DNA of 64,000 nt, from assembly GCA_947311845.1 (NCBI GenBank), contig CAMZMU010000060.1:5338043-5402042 (forward strand), read 5' to 3'. Numbering within the stretch: position 1 is the stretch's first letter; every line of letters starts with the position of its first letter. This DNA comes from Poa pratensis. Its lineage: Eukaryota > Streptophyta > Magnoliopsida > Poales > Poaceae. The notes under the pieces were generated by a model. The model was not told the DNA's origin. It saw nothing but the letters and a program-made list of their open reading frames with translations, and did not search any database. Below, one piece after another: positions 35,371-46,632 of the stretch. The position numbers were made by a program, and so were the translations under genes.

Positions 35371-36562
35371 TTTTTTTTTGAAATATCCAGTAATTGATGG
35401 CTTTTCGATTAATAGTAGGTAGAATATGTACAAGCTGCCCTTGGGCAAATGAATAACGGAAAAGAAGCTCAAGAGAAAAAACCACAAAACAAAAGTCACA
35501 AAACTTCATCCGAGGCCGCCGCCTCGGCATCCTCCAACCTCGCCGGCGAGCTATGCTACACGGGCTCCCATAAAGCACCAAGTACTTCAAGGCGGTGTCT
35601 TCAGGAAGATAACGACGTAGACGCCGCCACCACCCACTCCATGGGAGTTTGGGTTTTCACCTGAAGAAAACTTGGCCTTCGAGGTGTGGAGAGGGCCGAT
35701 TCCACGACGATGCCTTCAGGAAGGAGTGGCGACGCCTAGAGACGCCGTCATCGTCGGCACCAGCCAAGACCAGTGCGAGGCTTTCACCCGGAACACCGAG
35801 CCCACGCCACATGAGCCGGGTAAACAGACGTCGCCGTCGATCGCCAACTCCGGCAAGGACCGCTTCGGCCGCGGACCTGTACCGCGACAGAAGTGTCGCA
35901 CCGGAGCACCGAAGCAACCAGAGAAAACAAGGCGGGAGGCCTAGATGGCCACCCGCAGCAGCACCAAACGCACGAAGAACTCGAAGACCAACTGGGTTCT
36001 GGTCCCTAACTACCGCCGCGCAGCCCGCAGCTCACCCGCCGGCCAGCCACGAACAGGGTCCCCGGCCAGCCGGATCCAAGCCGTGGGAAGCCATGGCTGC
36101 AGCCCACCTCGCCAGATCCGGCGGCAAGACACCGGATCCACCGCCTCCCGAGGTGGGCTGCGACGACCAGGACGCACCACCGCCGAGCGCCGCCTGCGCT
36201 CGGCTGCTGTCGACAGCCAAATCCCGGGGCCGCCACCCTGGCTTCCGCACGCCGGAGAAACGCCGCAGATCTAGGCCGCCCTGCAGCCCGCGGAGAGGAA
36301 ACGCTGCAGCATCCGGCGAGCACACGACACCACCGCCCTGCCCGGGTCCGCCGACCCGGCTCCCCCACTCCCGACCGACGTCGCCCCCATGAGCCGGCCG
36401 CCACCAACTCGAGCAGAGAAGCCCCCGACCACCTTTGGCAGCGGGGGCGGCCGAGGGGGCTGGGCGAAGAAGGCCAGCGGCGGCGCGGCGTTGCGCCCCT
36501 AGCGTCGCCTGAGGGAGCGACGCGAGGGGCGAGGGGCGAGGTGCGTTGGTATGGTCCGAGCC
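35371..36562 (-). mobile_element. Retroposon insertion with poly(A) tail (LINE-like fragment)
   Basis: A T run at 35371-35379 (a poly(A) tail on the - strand) begins the element. A 10-bp direct repeat AATCAAAATC flanks it at 35361-35370 and 36563-36572, as expected for target-primed reverse transcription. The body is GC-rich with a repeated cttcagga motif (35598 and 35714). Long reading frames at 35649-36392 (+) and 36032-36574 (-) are low-complexity P/R/A/G and unrelated to any family I know. No reverse transcriptase is visible, so it is either 5'-truncated or non-autonomous. Confidence 0.7.
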
Positions 36563-36572
36563 AATCAAAATC

Positions 36573-39235
36573 AATGGATTATATACTTCTTTAAAGTGGT
36601 GTCTCTATTATAACCCTTATTTTGCTTTTAGTATATAATAGATATACACCAATCTTTGCTCCGTGGGTTCTTCAATCAGACGATCATTTTCCAGTACATA
36701 TAGACTATAGTGTGAAGTCGTAAGACGTAGTGGATTGGTTTAACCCGGAAGAAAACATCAGAACGGATTGAAGTGACATGACAGGTTTGGACTGAAATTT
36801 CAGAAGAAACTTTGTGCTCCATTATATGGGTACTGTTACTACATTGACGGTGATGTGGTATGGCACATGCGGAAAAACTATCCTATGCGAGGATAGGATA
36901 GATGTTAGTAGCATAGCCGCCACCTTTGACTGGGTCACTTGTACGAATTCACATACTGAGTTTTCTATGTTAATTATATTGATTTTGCTAAATCTAGGTT
37001 TGTCGCACCATTTTTATGCCTCTGACAGCCGGCTATGAAATTAGGATTGAAAGAAAATATAAGAGGTTATTTGGTAGCCACCATTTCGATCCGGAATAAC
37101 GGAATTTATTTGTGATTCCAGACCCAACCTATTTGGTCGTTATGGAATTTGAAATGCATATTGTATGTTATACCAATTTTATCCCTAACCCTATCATTTT
37201 TCTTGCCAAACGAAATAAAATGATGGTCCAAACGAGCTCTAAGAGCGATTTGAAACGAGTAGCTTGAAATCAGTTCCATGCCCAGTAGCAGTTTAACCGA
37301 TTTACCAGCTGCTATCCATTTTCCAAATACTTCGAGGCGTACTCAAACAGTTCAACTATTTTATATCAAGGTTCTACCCTCATCAGTGTTGCACACACAT
37401 GAAAAAAAATCTTGCAAAATGGAATACCACCCAATGTCGCCCTAAAAAACAGGGAGGATTACACAATCATGATATAGAAATAAAAAAATCTTGATCTAGA
37501 TATAAAGTACAATAGCCTCCTAAGTAAGTGGCCATTTAAGCTTATAAACGGCAAGGGCGTGCGGCAAGACGTAACTCATACGCAACGAGCACTTAAGAGG
37601 TCTAAGTCCCTCTACAAGACTACAAGTGGTATTTTTGGTCAGTCCTCGTGGCGTGTCAAGTTTACTTGTTTTCTGTCATGGAAAATTTGCAACTAAGATA
37701 GCTCTTTAGTGCGTTTTTTGGAAAGATGGTTGCGTTTACCCCCTACCACTCAAATCATAGCCCCATCCTATATGTTATAGTACTTGTACGTATGATGTAT
37801 ATACAACATGTATTATAGAATAGTTAGTTAATTAATAATTAGGGAAGCGGAAAGCCATTTTGAAAAGTTTCGGGGTGTAATCATACATGTATCTTACAAA
37901 TACGCACAGTCAAAAGGCAAAATCCATTTATAACGGGCTACAGAAAAATGACAAAATCTTGTAGACTTTGGAGATATGAAAATGTGTATATTTAGATACA
38001 CATATTTGTCTTTTTTGTAGCGCAAAATATAAATTATTTTAAATTGATATTTTGCAAGTTTATGACATACATCATCGACAACACATAGAATTTTCTTTTC
38101 ATATTTTAAAAAATTATAAATATAATTTTTATTTTTTTACTAAAGAGATTACTGAAATTTGGGAGTAAGAAATCTCCACTTGTTAGGAATAATCCTACTA
38201 TATCTATATACTGCAAAGTAAGTTGTCGGTCATAATTAAGTTGAGGGCTACCCGAAGCCGGAGACCCCTTGATTTTCTCCATGGTATGATCTTAGGAAAA
38301 CACTTTGTTCACGACGACCTATCGCGCCTCACATAGGTCCCTCTGTCTGCGCGCGTCGCATTTGACTCACTAGCATGGTTGCGGGCCAACCGGGTGTATT
38401 CTGGCCCATTTTCGTGCGTAGAAGGGGGTAACAGCCCAGTTTAGCTAGTCAACCCTATTTGTCAAGTTATATTTGAATTTTTTGATATTGCATGCATACA
38501 TGTGTTAAATTTTTAACAAAACACGTACGAGATTGTTGTGAAGACACACGCCAGATTTTTACTGGTTCTTTGGGCTCTTGCTACAAGTTTACGTTCCCTC
38601 GATTTTTTTCGATGTTGCATACGTGATTCCAAATTGCAACAAACACATATAATTTTTATTGCAAAATCACACCAAATATTGAAAAATTTCTGAGTGTTCC
38701 AAGTTTATGAGTTTCTATCCTTTTTTCTATGTGTTACGTGCTTTTCAAAATTTTCCAAACATTTAGTTTCTTCGTAATAGTCATTTGTGATTTTGTTAAA
38801 ATAGGTGATGATTTCTGTTGTAAATGAATCTGTAGCTGAAAACTGTTGATTAAGCACATTTTAATTGTAGAAAAAACATAGTTTTTGTTGTAACAGTTTG
38901 TGATATTTGTTCAAATTGTTGTTGAGTTTTGTTGCAAAGCATTAGTTTTTTCTTGAAATGTTGTGATGATCGATTTTAATATTAAAAAATATGCACATAA
39001 TGAGAAATTTTGTTCTAACACTGGAGATTTTGGTGCGATATTAGGTGTAAATGACCATATTGTTATCTTTGATGTAATATTGCTAAAATCGGGGGCAACG
39101 CGATAGACCCCTTTATTCAAGTGGAGCTGCTAGGTAGTAGAAACTCAGGGACTAAAATATTTAAGTACATAGTACCTGATTTTGGACGTTGGATGATGAT
39201 CCTACAACGTTTGGTGATATTAGGATGACATGCGC
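36573..39235. other. AT-rich spacer, no supported gene
   Basis: Mainly AT-rich sequence with short frames. Part of it (about 38500-39100) has repeated tgttgcaa / ttgttgtaa words like those at 51190-51500, which suggests relics of one dispersed repeat family. No gene was recognised. Confidence 0.45.
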
Positions 39236-40062
39236 TAGCGCTAGCCATGATCTAAGGCCGGCATGGCACGAGGAAGATTCGCGCGTGGGCCATGTCTTCG
39301 GCTAAAAAGGCTGGATGCGATGGCAATTTTCCGGTTCTAGCGACGATGTAGGTATTTCTCCTCTTCTGTCAGCGTCTCGGCAGTGTTGGTAATGGGTGAT
39401 GGCCGATAGTGTCGGTGTGCAGGGACCCCCAAGGGCTATGTTTTTTTTTTTGTATGGGGTTCTTTCTGCATAGTTTTCAGGATAGTTGTCTCAGCACAAT
39501 GTGTCTGGCAGTTTCCATAAAGACTTTTTTGTAAATTGTAATTTCCTTTTACATTAATTAATGAAATATACAGTTACTTAAAATAAACGAGCGCAATTAA
39601 AATAAACGAGCGCAGGGACCTCATGCTATACGCACATCGGCACGGCGTGACCCGCGAGCCTGGCTATGCTGGTCGTAGTTGACGTGCATGTAGATTTCGA
39701 CAGATTTTGTATTTGCATGCATGTGCGGTGTGTGAGCACCGTTCCTCCAGGACAAAATAGCGTGAGCACGATTTCAGTGCTTTGAACACAAGAGCACTAA
39801 GCCGCGTGTGTCCAAAGGAAAGCGTGATTACGATTGCTTGATGCGATCTCATTCATGAATCCACAATACGGACGTTAGTTGACCTTGTAAGACTTTGACA
39901 CCTTTTTTTGTGCCGTGTGGTAAGTGTGAGACCATGAATCTTTACTACTCCCCCTTTTTTGTTCCATGTAATTAGTTAGAGCGGTGCTTTATTTGAACAA
40001 AATTAACACCTAATATCGCAACAAAATCTCGAGTGTTAGAACAAAATTTGCTGCTTGTGGTG
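38990..40062. repeat. Long-range inverted repeat pair
   Basis: About 50 bases at 38995-39052 (aaattttgttctaacactgg, gcgatattaggtgt) recur in reverse complement at 40007-40060 with few mismatches. The arms are about 0.95 kb apart and bracket the LINE-like tail at 39240-39585. The pair could be an element terminus or two oppositely inserted copies of one repeat. Confidence 0.7.
39240..39590 (+). mobile_element. LINE-like 3' tail fragment
   Basis: A T/G-rich stretch ends in tacattaattaatgaaatatacagttacttaaaataaa, similar in layout to the tail of the LINE-like element at 8085-8127. It is followed by a duplicated block AAATAAACGAGCGCA. There is no coding part, so this is a short 5'-truncated piece at most. 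Confidence 0.4.
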
Positions 40063-40655
40063 GGTGGCGGTGCTCTGCTGCTCCGGAGGTCAGAGTGCAA
40101 GATGGAGTCGACACCTGCTACCAATCCCCTCAATAAGCCCGGTTTTATCCTAGATATAGTGAGTTCAGCCAACGTTGATCTTTGTTTTTTGAGCTCTCGA
40201 GGTGGGGGTAAGGTTGTGGAGGCCATGCGGGTTGGCTCGCTTGAATCCGTGGGTGGCAGGGATGTCGGTCTCAGCCGTATACATGTGACGTCATGTGGGA
40301 CTACTAGTGTGTTCGTCCTGGTATGCACCAAGGCAGAGGGGAGCTCTTGTTCTACATTAGCAATAAGCTTGGGAGTTCTCCGGCCTACTCTGGCTTCAGA
40401 GTGTTGTATTGTTGCATCTCCTCTTGACTGGCCATGTTGGCGATAAGGAGGAGATGAGCGGAGCATCGCCTTGCGGGGTTGAAGGAAAGTTTGTGTTTGG
40501 CATTCTTGGTGCGTTGTTGCGTCTTCTGGCCGAGTGTGGTGGCGAGGAGAAGTGGCGACAAGGTGCGACGATCTGCAGAATTACGGGCTGGCGGCGAAGT
40601 GTGGTGACAGGAGGAAAGGTCATGGCATTCTTCAGTTGGAGATGCTCAATCCCGC
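40030..40655. other. GC-richer stretch with uncertain frames
   Basis: A + frame of about 137 codons (40033-40446) and overlapping frames exist, but no domain, signal or homology is recognisable. The stretch continues beyond the Mutator-like insertion at 43653 as the same ancestral sequence. I do not call a gene. Confidence 0.35.
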
Positions 40656-41035
40656 GCTCTGCAGTATACCTGGGCATTTATTGGGACGGGCTTAAAAGCC
40701 CAGCGCAGGCAAATCCAGGCCCGAGCCCGGCCCGACCCGACCGTCGGACTGCATAAGAGCATCTCTAGCAGATCCACTATAAGGCCCTGGCCCGGAAAAT
40801 AACCGCTTTTTTCCAGGTCCGGGGCGAAACCGTGGCCAGACCAGAAACCCTACTTGGTACCGTATCCCAATAAAATATCCGGGGAGCAGGATAAACACCC
40901 GTCCGTGCCGAATCAGTTCAGTTTTTCGCCCGCCGTTTATCCTGCTCCCCCTACTCGTGGTGGGAACCCTCTCGCGCGGAAGTTTCACCGCGGCTCTCGT
41001 TCCTCTTTCCCTTCTCTCTCCGGCTGATTCGTCCA

Positions 41036-42529
41036 TTTCGCATCACTATTTTATAGCATAATTTACTGTTATTCAATGATATATTTCATATTAAGAGGAG
41101 TTACTTATGTTATTTTGTCTTATTTTGCATGTTTGATGATCATTGGATAATTAACTGCCGGAGTCAGATTTCAGCTGGAAAAAGCAACGTCAAGGCACTA
41201 TATTTCTGGAGCACTAAAAATATTTCCGAGAAGACAGATGTTCCTATTTTATCAGAAGATGGACTAAGCCAAAAGGGGAGGCTGAGATGGGCCAGGAGGG
41301 GCCCACACCACCCCTGGGCGTGGGGCCCACCTTGGCCGCGCTCTGGCCAGGTGTGGTGCCCCTGGCCCACCTCAGGCGCTCCCCCTTCGCGTACTTCATC
41401 CCCCAGAAACCCTAAGACACGGGGAGTCCGTGAGAAAATATTCCGCCGCCTCCACGAGGCAGAAACCACAGAGAGAGAAAGCTCTCGGCAGGGAGAAATC
41501 TGCCGGGGAAATTCCTTCCCGGAGGGGGAAGATCATCGCCATCCTCATCGTCATCGCGATGGACTTCATCGGGATCATCATCATCATCATCATCATCTCC
41601 ACCGCCATCACCACCATCACCGCTGCACCATCTCGTTCCGCTGTAACATCTAGGGCTATACTTTGTTTAGTTCATAGGGGAAACTCTCCCGGTGTTAATT
41701 ACTCCTTGTGGTTGATGCTATTGAGTTTTTCGGTGAATTAAAGTATATGTTCAGATCGTTATCCATCATTATATCACCTCTGATCATGATCCATATGATG
41801 TCTCGTGAGTAGTTCGTTTAGTTCTTGAGGACATGGGAGAAGTCACGCTGTTAGTAGTGGAATTACGTTGAGTATATTTAATGGTTTGATATTTAAGTTG
41901 TGGTGTTATTCTTCTAGTGGTGTCGTGTGAACGTCGACTACATGACACTTCACCTTTATGGGCCTAGAGGAGTGCATTGTGTATTTGGTTGCTAATTGTG
42001 GGGTTGCCGGAGTGACAGAAACCTAAACTCCCGTTAGTATACCGGTGCACAAGGGAGCGTAGGATCTTAGAGTTTAAGGCTGTGGTTAGATTTATCTTAA
42101 TTAATTTCTTGTAACCGCGGATGCTTGCAAGAGGTATTATGTATTAGTCCGAGTAAGGGCGGTGCATTAGCATAGGTTCACCCACACAACACTTATCAAA
42201 ACAATAAAGATTAATCAACTATGTGAAGCGAAAGCACTTGACTAGAATCCCGTGTATCCTCAAGAACATTTTGTCCTCATAAGTAAACCAACCGGCTTGT
42301 CCTTTGCTCTAAAAAGGATTGGGCCACTTGCTGCAATTCTTATTACTGTCTTTTACTTACTCGCATTTTATTTACCTGCTATATCAAAAACCCCTAAAAA
42401 CTTGTCTGCTAGCATTTACAGTGAAACCTTTACCGAAACTCCTTGTCAGCACCTTCTGCTCCTCGTGGGTTTGAAACTCTTATTTATTGAAAGTACTACG
42501 ATACACCCCCTATACTTGTGGGTCATCAC
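41036..42529 (+). mobile_element. Non-coding LTR-like repeat (inner layer of the nest)
   Basis: It begins near catcactattttatagcata, has the GC-rich leader with a GGGCCCAC-rich block, then an AT-rich 3' half, and ends in the sequence cccctatacttgtgggtcat. This ending is common in Triticeae/Pooideae non-coding LTR-type repeats. No gag or pol. No target duplication was resolved, so the left edge is approximate. Confidence 0.6.
41571..41625. repeat. CAT/CAC microsatellite
   Basis: About 55 bases of CAT and CAC triplets inside the LTR-like repeat, giving poly-H, poly-I or poly-M frames that are not genes. Confidence 0.9.
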
Positions 42530-42959
42530 CGGCGCCGCGCTCGGCCACCACGCTCCGCCGCCTCGTGTCGCCCCCCGTCGGACTCCACCGCGGAAAAGGA
42601 CCGCCGCCTGCCGCCGGTTCGATTCCCCCTCGTTTCGTGCCCGAGGGTGGCGTATCCCGTCCGCACGGTCGTGGCGGCGGCCGCCGCCATGGATCCGGCG
42701 CCGAGCTCGGGCACACGGCCAGTTCGCTCCGGGGGGCGCTGATATGGCCAGGTCCGACTACCGGCAGCAAGGTCGCCCACTCCGAGCCGTCGGAGCGGCC
42801 GATTTCCTGTCGGACGCGGTTGAGGAGCGGGCGGCGCGGATCCAGCCGTCGGTGGCGACACGGTATGTTTTTTTGACAAATTAGTTGTTGATTTACTTGT
42901 TGTGTGGACATATGTTGTTAGATTTGTAGTCTAAACCTCGAAAATTATAATTTCGCTAG

Positions 42960-43133
42960 ATGGATTGGAGTTCATCTTCTTCCTCCTCCGATTCGGATGA
43001 TTTGGAGATTGATGACCTACTCTTCGATGACGACATTGAGAACAAGGGCACACACCTTCAGCTCCAAAAGGATCTTGTTGAGCACCATTGGCAATTGTAT
43101 GGAAGAAGTAGCTTCTCGTTTGATTTTAATTGA
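42960..43133 (+). pseudogene. Deletion remnant of a Harbinger transposase gene
   Basis: A 57-codon frame starts MDWSSSSSS..DSDDLEIDDLLFDDD and ends with HLQLQKDLVEHHWQLYG before its stop. The first part resembles the acidic serine-rich N-terminus, and the second the extreme C-terminus (ATHLQLQKDLVEHLW-like), of the plant Harbinger transposase family (Plant transposon protein, PF04827). The whole nuclease domain between them is missing. It lies inside the Harbinger derivative, close to its right end, which supports an internal deletion of an autonomous parent. Too short for a catalytic role. Confidence 0.7.
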
Positions 43134-43652
43134 TTTGATATTGTTGTAATTTGAACCATTCTTTGCATTCGGACCATTTGATTTGATATTGTTGTAATGG
43201 ATAATTAAGTTGTATTTCATTTGGACAATATTTATATTTGTTCTAATTTATATTGGTTATGTTATGTTTGTATTGATGAATTTGATAAATCATGTTGAAA
43301 ACTGTTATTCGGTACCGGTATGGCGCGCGGGGCAGAACAAATTATCCGGTACGAGTTTAGCGCATCTGTTCTGCCCCGCGCGCCGTGGTACCGGAAAATG
43401 GTTTTCCGGGAACAGAATAATGAATATCCGTTACGAGATTATAGTGGATCTGCTACATATGCTCTAAATTGGGCTGAGCACGACAAAATCCGACCAGGCC
43501 CGATCCCTACTGAATTTATGTTTTTTTAACCCGAGCCCGGCCCGACCTAACTGTCGGCCCCAATTTTCAGGCCCAAGCCTGGCCTGAGATTTCTGGGCCG
43601 GGTCGCGTCGGGCCGTCCGGGCCAGGCTGCCATGGACCGGTATGCTCTGCAG

Positions 43653-44393
43653 GGAGGAGGAGCATGTACCTCATTGCTTGCTCCCGAAGCAGCTGTCAGT
43701 GGTGGTGGAGCTGATTCGATTGGATCTCCTGGCAGCGTTCTGCATGGTCTAGATTTCTAAATTTGCGGCTAATCCCACTCACATGGCTCATATTCCAGGT
43801 CGACTAGAAGGATTCGAATAGTCGTAGTCCACCATATTCCAGGTCAAAGCACGGCAGGGTGCTGGTATCATGGACAAGCAAAGCACAGGCTGTCGGCCTG
43901 AAAACCTGGCCAGAAATTTTTCTCGCCACTAGAATTTCGGCGCACGACGACGCCGCCTCAATCAGAAGTCATGGTATTCCGCTTTCCACCCAGCAGCGAC
44001 CACGCCGCACCACCCAACCGGAGCCGGATCCTCTGGCGTTACCCACCCTGACGTCAGGGTGGGTAACGCCAGAGGATCCCGTTCCCACCCAACCACACAC
44101 ACAGTGACGGGCGAGTCTAGCTTGCGCGCGCGCGAGCGCTCGCTCGGATTCCGACACCCCCACGTACGGTTCCGACAGCACCGGCGAGGAAGAAGAATAG
44201 CTCGCCCCGTCCCCCACCACCGGCCGAACCGCCTGCCGCCGCCACCCGCGGCCGGCGGCGCTCCCGCGACCGCCTCGCCGCCCCGCCCTGCTCGAACCAC
44301 GGCTTCCGCCGGTCCGGCGCTGCCCCGACCATCCCTCTAAAAGCCCCCTCCCCCCCACACCGAAGCTCGTCGCCGATGAACCCCACCCCCACC
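43653..44393. other. Promoter-distal flank of the receptor kinase gene
   Basis: GC content rises through this stretch, with no recognised protein. It contains a perfect palindrome at 44026-44079 and ends in a C-rich tract where a hAT element has inserted. Confidence 0.4.
44026..44079. repeat. Perfect 54-bp palindrome
   Basis: From ggatcctctggcgttaccca at the left end, through the centre ctgacgtcag, to ggatcc at the right end, every base pairs with its mirror position and there is no spacer. The centre includes TGACGTCA, the classical bZIP/CRE-type site. A short direct repeat, ccacccaacc, lies just outside on both sides (about 44010 and 44086). Confidence 0.95.
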
Positions 44394-45456
44394 CAGTGGC
44401 GGATCCAGGGGGCGAGCGGTGGCCAGGCCCCCCCAACGCTCGGCCACCCCAGCGCCATGCAGCAGGGGCAGTAGTCTGTTGATCGTAGCTATACACATAT
44501 ACTGTAATAAAACTACAAAGCCTGCAGCCGAGCGACAAGGTTTGGTGGCCTGCTGATTTGATGGGCCAAGCCCAAACTTAGTAGCCTAGTTCCTAGGGAA
44601 ACGGAATCCATCGGTGTACTCGGAACTTCCTCTACGACTAGGCGCACGACGGCAGTCACTGCACGATCTCATCTACATCGTCGCATCGAGTCATCAATCT
44701 CTGCGACTCCGCCTGTGGCGCTGCCCAGCCCCAGCCGCACTTGTTCCTCGCCGCCGCCACCAGATTCAAGCATTTTTGCATCTCTCAAATTGTCGCTGCC
44801 GCCGTTCCGCACGCCACACGCTTCAATCTCCAAGGTACCCCTATACTCCTCTGCCCAGCCGCACAGCGTCCCGCTATTCCAAAACTGATAATCATCGCCG
44901 CCATCACCAGGACACGGTTAGCGGTCATAGGGAATCGAGTGTCGGCGGCAACTCCCGCTTGCATCTCTAGCAATCGTCGACGACCCGCCGCAGTCCGGTG
45001 CGCCACACCGCCACGCACAATTTCTAGCATGGTCGCTCCAAGGTATTATTGTATACATATTATAGTTGCTACCTGCTCTTCTGATTAGCGAATCCAATAA
45101 TTGTTACTACTTGCTAATTGGATGTGCTAGTAATTAAAGATTATTGATTATTTTGTACTTGTAAAACTACTTTCATGAAGAGGAAGATATCATCCATTAG
45201 CAATTATTTCAAGCCGGTTGGTTTGGTTTGATCCCCAACTCTACAGATAAAATACATATCTAGTTGAGAAGACAAAGATTACAGAGCAATCTACCATACA
45301 CGATGATTTAAATCCAGATCCGATTCATATGTAAACTTCTAATCAAATGTATAGTCATCAGTTCTAAAGAAGACACGGTCTATTTTTCCATTGTATCTCT
45401 TTTATGGTTAATGTCATCTTCGGCCCCCCTATGGTTAAATCCAGAATCCGCCCCTG
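44394..45456. mobile_element. Non-autonomous hAT element upstream of the receptor kinase
   Basis: An 8-bp target duplication CCCCCACC flanks it at 44386-44393 and 45457-45464. The left end is CAGTGGCGGATCCAG; the right end read inward is CAGGGGCGGATTCTG. Both also carry a GGCCCCCC-like subterminal block. The 1063-bp interior has reading frames but none with a known domain. Confidence 0.88.
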
Positions 45457-45716
45457 CCCCCACCCCCCAAGTTAAGTTCTCTCCTCGCCTCCACCGCCTC
45501 CGCCGCGGCCAGCCGCGTCTCCGGCGGCTCCGGCTCGGCCTGGCCCGTCGGAATCGATAAAGGATTGGGTTGGTCACGGGAGGAAGAAAAGAAAAGAGGA
45601 GAAGGAAAGGAAGGAGGAGGAAGATGAGCAGTACGTGGGTGGGCCACACACACGCTGCGCGAACCGCGCGAGCAGACGCGCGCTCGACAGATAGCCATCT
45701 CGCACAGCGACACAGG

Positions 45717-46610
45717 TCACGGTGGGCGTTCGGGTTTACCCGAAATTTCGGGTCGGGTTTTTTCGGGTAAAAAGAAATTCGGGTTTCCAAACATGATACC
45801 CGAGAAATGCCCCAGAAATCTCAAACCCGACAATTCGGGTACCCGTAATTTCGGGTCCGGGTCCGGGTAATCCCGAAATACCCGAAAATTCTGCAGAGCT
45901 TGACGCCGTCGACGATTCTGCAGAGCTTGACAGCGTCGATCTATCGCTGCTGCACCAGTAGAAGAGGGCGGACCGGCGGAGGACGTCCGAGCCTGCTTCT
46001 CGTCGGCGTCGTCGCGGCCTCGCGCGAAAGATGGAGGTGTGGCTGTGGCGTGCCCGCGTCGGAGAAGAAGGAAGAGAGGGCGTGCCCGCGTCGGAGAAGA
46101 AGGGAGAGAGGGCGAGTTCTTGCCGGCGGGCGGCGGGGGGCGGGGGCGGCAGTGGCCTGTCGCGGCCTCGCGCGAAAGATGGAGGTGTGGCTGTGGCGTG
46201 CCCGCGTCGGAGAAGAAGGGAGAGAGGGCGTGCCCGCGTCGGAGAAGAAGGGAGAGAGGGCGAGTTCTTGCCGGCGGGCGGCGGGGGCGGGGGCAGTGGC
46301 CTGTGGCGGCGGGGGGCGGGGGCTGGGGGCTAGGTCGAGGCTAGGGAGTGGGGAGGGGATTGCCTGGTCGCTGTCGAGATAGAAACGTTGGGCTGTGGGC
46401 TGGGCTGGGAAAGGTGCTGTCGTGCACGTTGTTCGGGTTAATCGGGATATTCGGGTTTTAGAGGCCGATACCCGAATTACCTGAACTAATTTCGGGTTTC
46501 TAAATGTGATACCCGATCAAGCACTCGGGTCTCTCGGGTTCGGGATATACGGTACGGGTCCGGGTTTCTCGGGTTCAGGGTTCGGGTCTCGGGTAATATG
46601 CCCACCGTGA
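45717..46610. mobile_element. TIR element with CGGGTTT-rich ends, 8-bp TSD
   Basis: Perfect 11-bp terminal inverted repeats TCACGGTGGGC / GCCCACCGTGA are flanked by the direct repeat GACACAGG (45709-45716 and 46611-46618). An 8-bp duplication with these ends points to a hAT-like element; read as 9 bp with shortened termini it could be Mutator-like. Both subterminal regions (45727-45890, 46430-46600) are packed with ttcgggt, acccga and cgggtttc words in both orientations. The interior contains a 148-bp tandem duplication. No transposase is present. Confidence 0.82.
46013..46300. repeat. 148-bp tandem duplication inside the TIR element
   Basis: The block starting cgcggcctcgcgcgaaagat occurs at 46013 and again at 46161 almost unchanged. 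Each copy contains two shorter repeats of cgtgcccgcgtcggagaaga. Reading frames here are G/R/E-rich and not credible genes. Confidence 0.9.
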
Positions 46611-46632
46611 GACACAGGTGCTCGTCGATTTG

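Larger units (their letters stand above)
40757..43464. mobile_element. PIF/Harbinger derivative (middle of the nest)
   Basis: The termini are gagcatctctagcagatcc on the left and, read inward on the right, gagcatatgtagcagatcc, with the shared extension actataa. TAA duplications flank both ends (40754-40756, 43465-43467). GAGCATCT-like termini and a TAA/TTA target are standard for grass Harbinger elements. It holds a remnant of the transposase gene at 42960-43133 and is interrupted by an LTR-like repeat at about 41036-42529. A second inverted pair near the right end (about 43312-43395, gcgcggggcagaaca) forms a strong hairpin. Confidence 0.87.
40665..43643. mobile_element. Mutator-like non-autonomous element (outer shell of a nest)
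   Basis: A perfect 9-bp target duplication GCTCTGCAG flanks it at 40656-40664 and 43644-43652. Nine bases is typical of Mutator-like elements. The termini are tatacctgggca and, read inward from the right, ataccggtccat, followed by GGCCC/CCCGGCC-rich subterminal blocks on both sides. The shell itself is only about 270 bp once the Harbinger derivative it contains (40757-43464) is removed. No transposase is present. Confidence 0.8.

Noticed and set aside
35649..36392. 247-codon + strand reading frame
   Set aside because: Low-complexity P/R/A composition, lies inside a retroposon bounded by a target duplication, and other frames are equally open because of GC content.
40033..40446. 137-codon + strand frame as a possible host gene
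   Set aside because: No domain, no signal, weak start context, and the - strand is open over the same bases.
41129..41741. Frames with poly-H, poly-I or poly-M
   Set aside because: Translation of a CAT/CAC microsatellite in a non-coding LTR-like repeat.
45900..46382. 160-codon + strand frame
   Set aside because: Created by a 148-bp tandem duplication of GC-rich sequence inside a TIR element.
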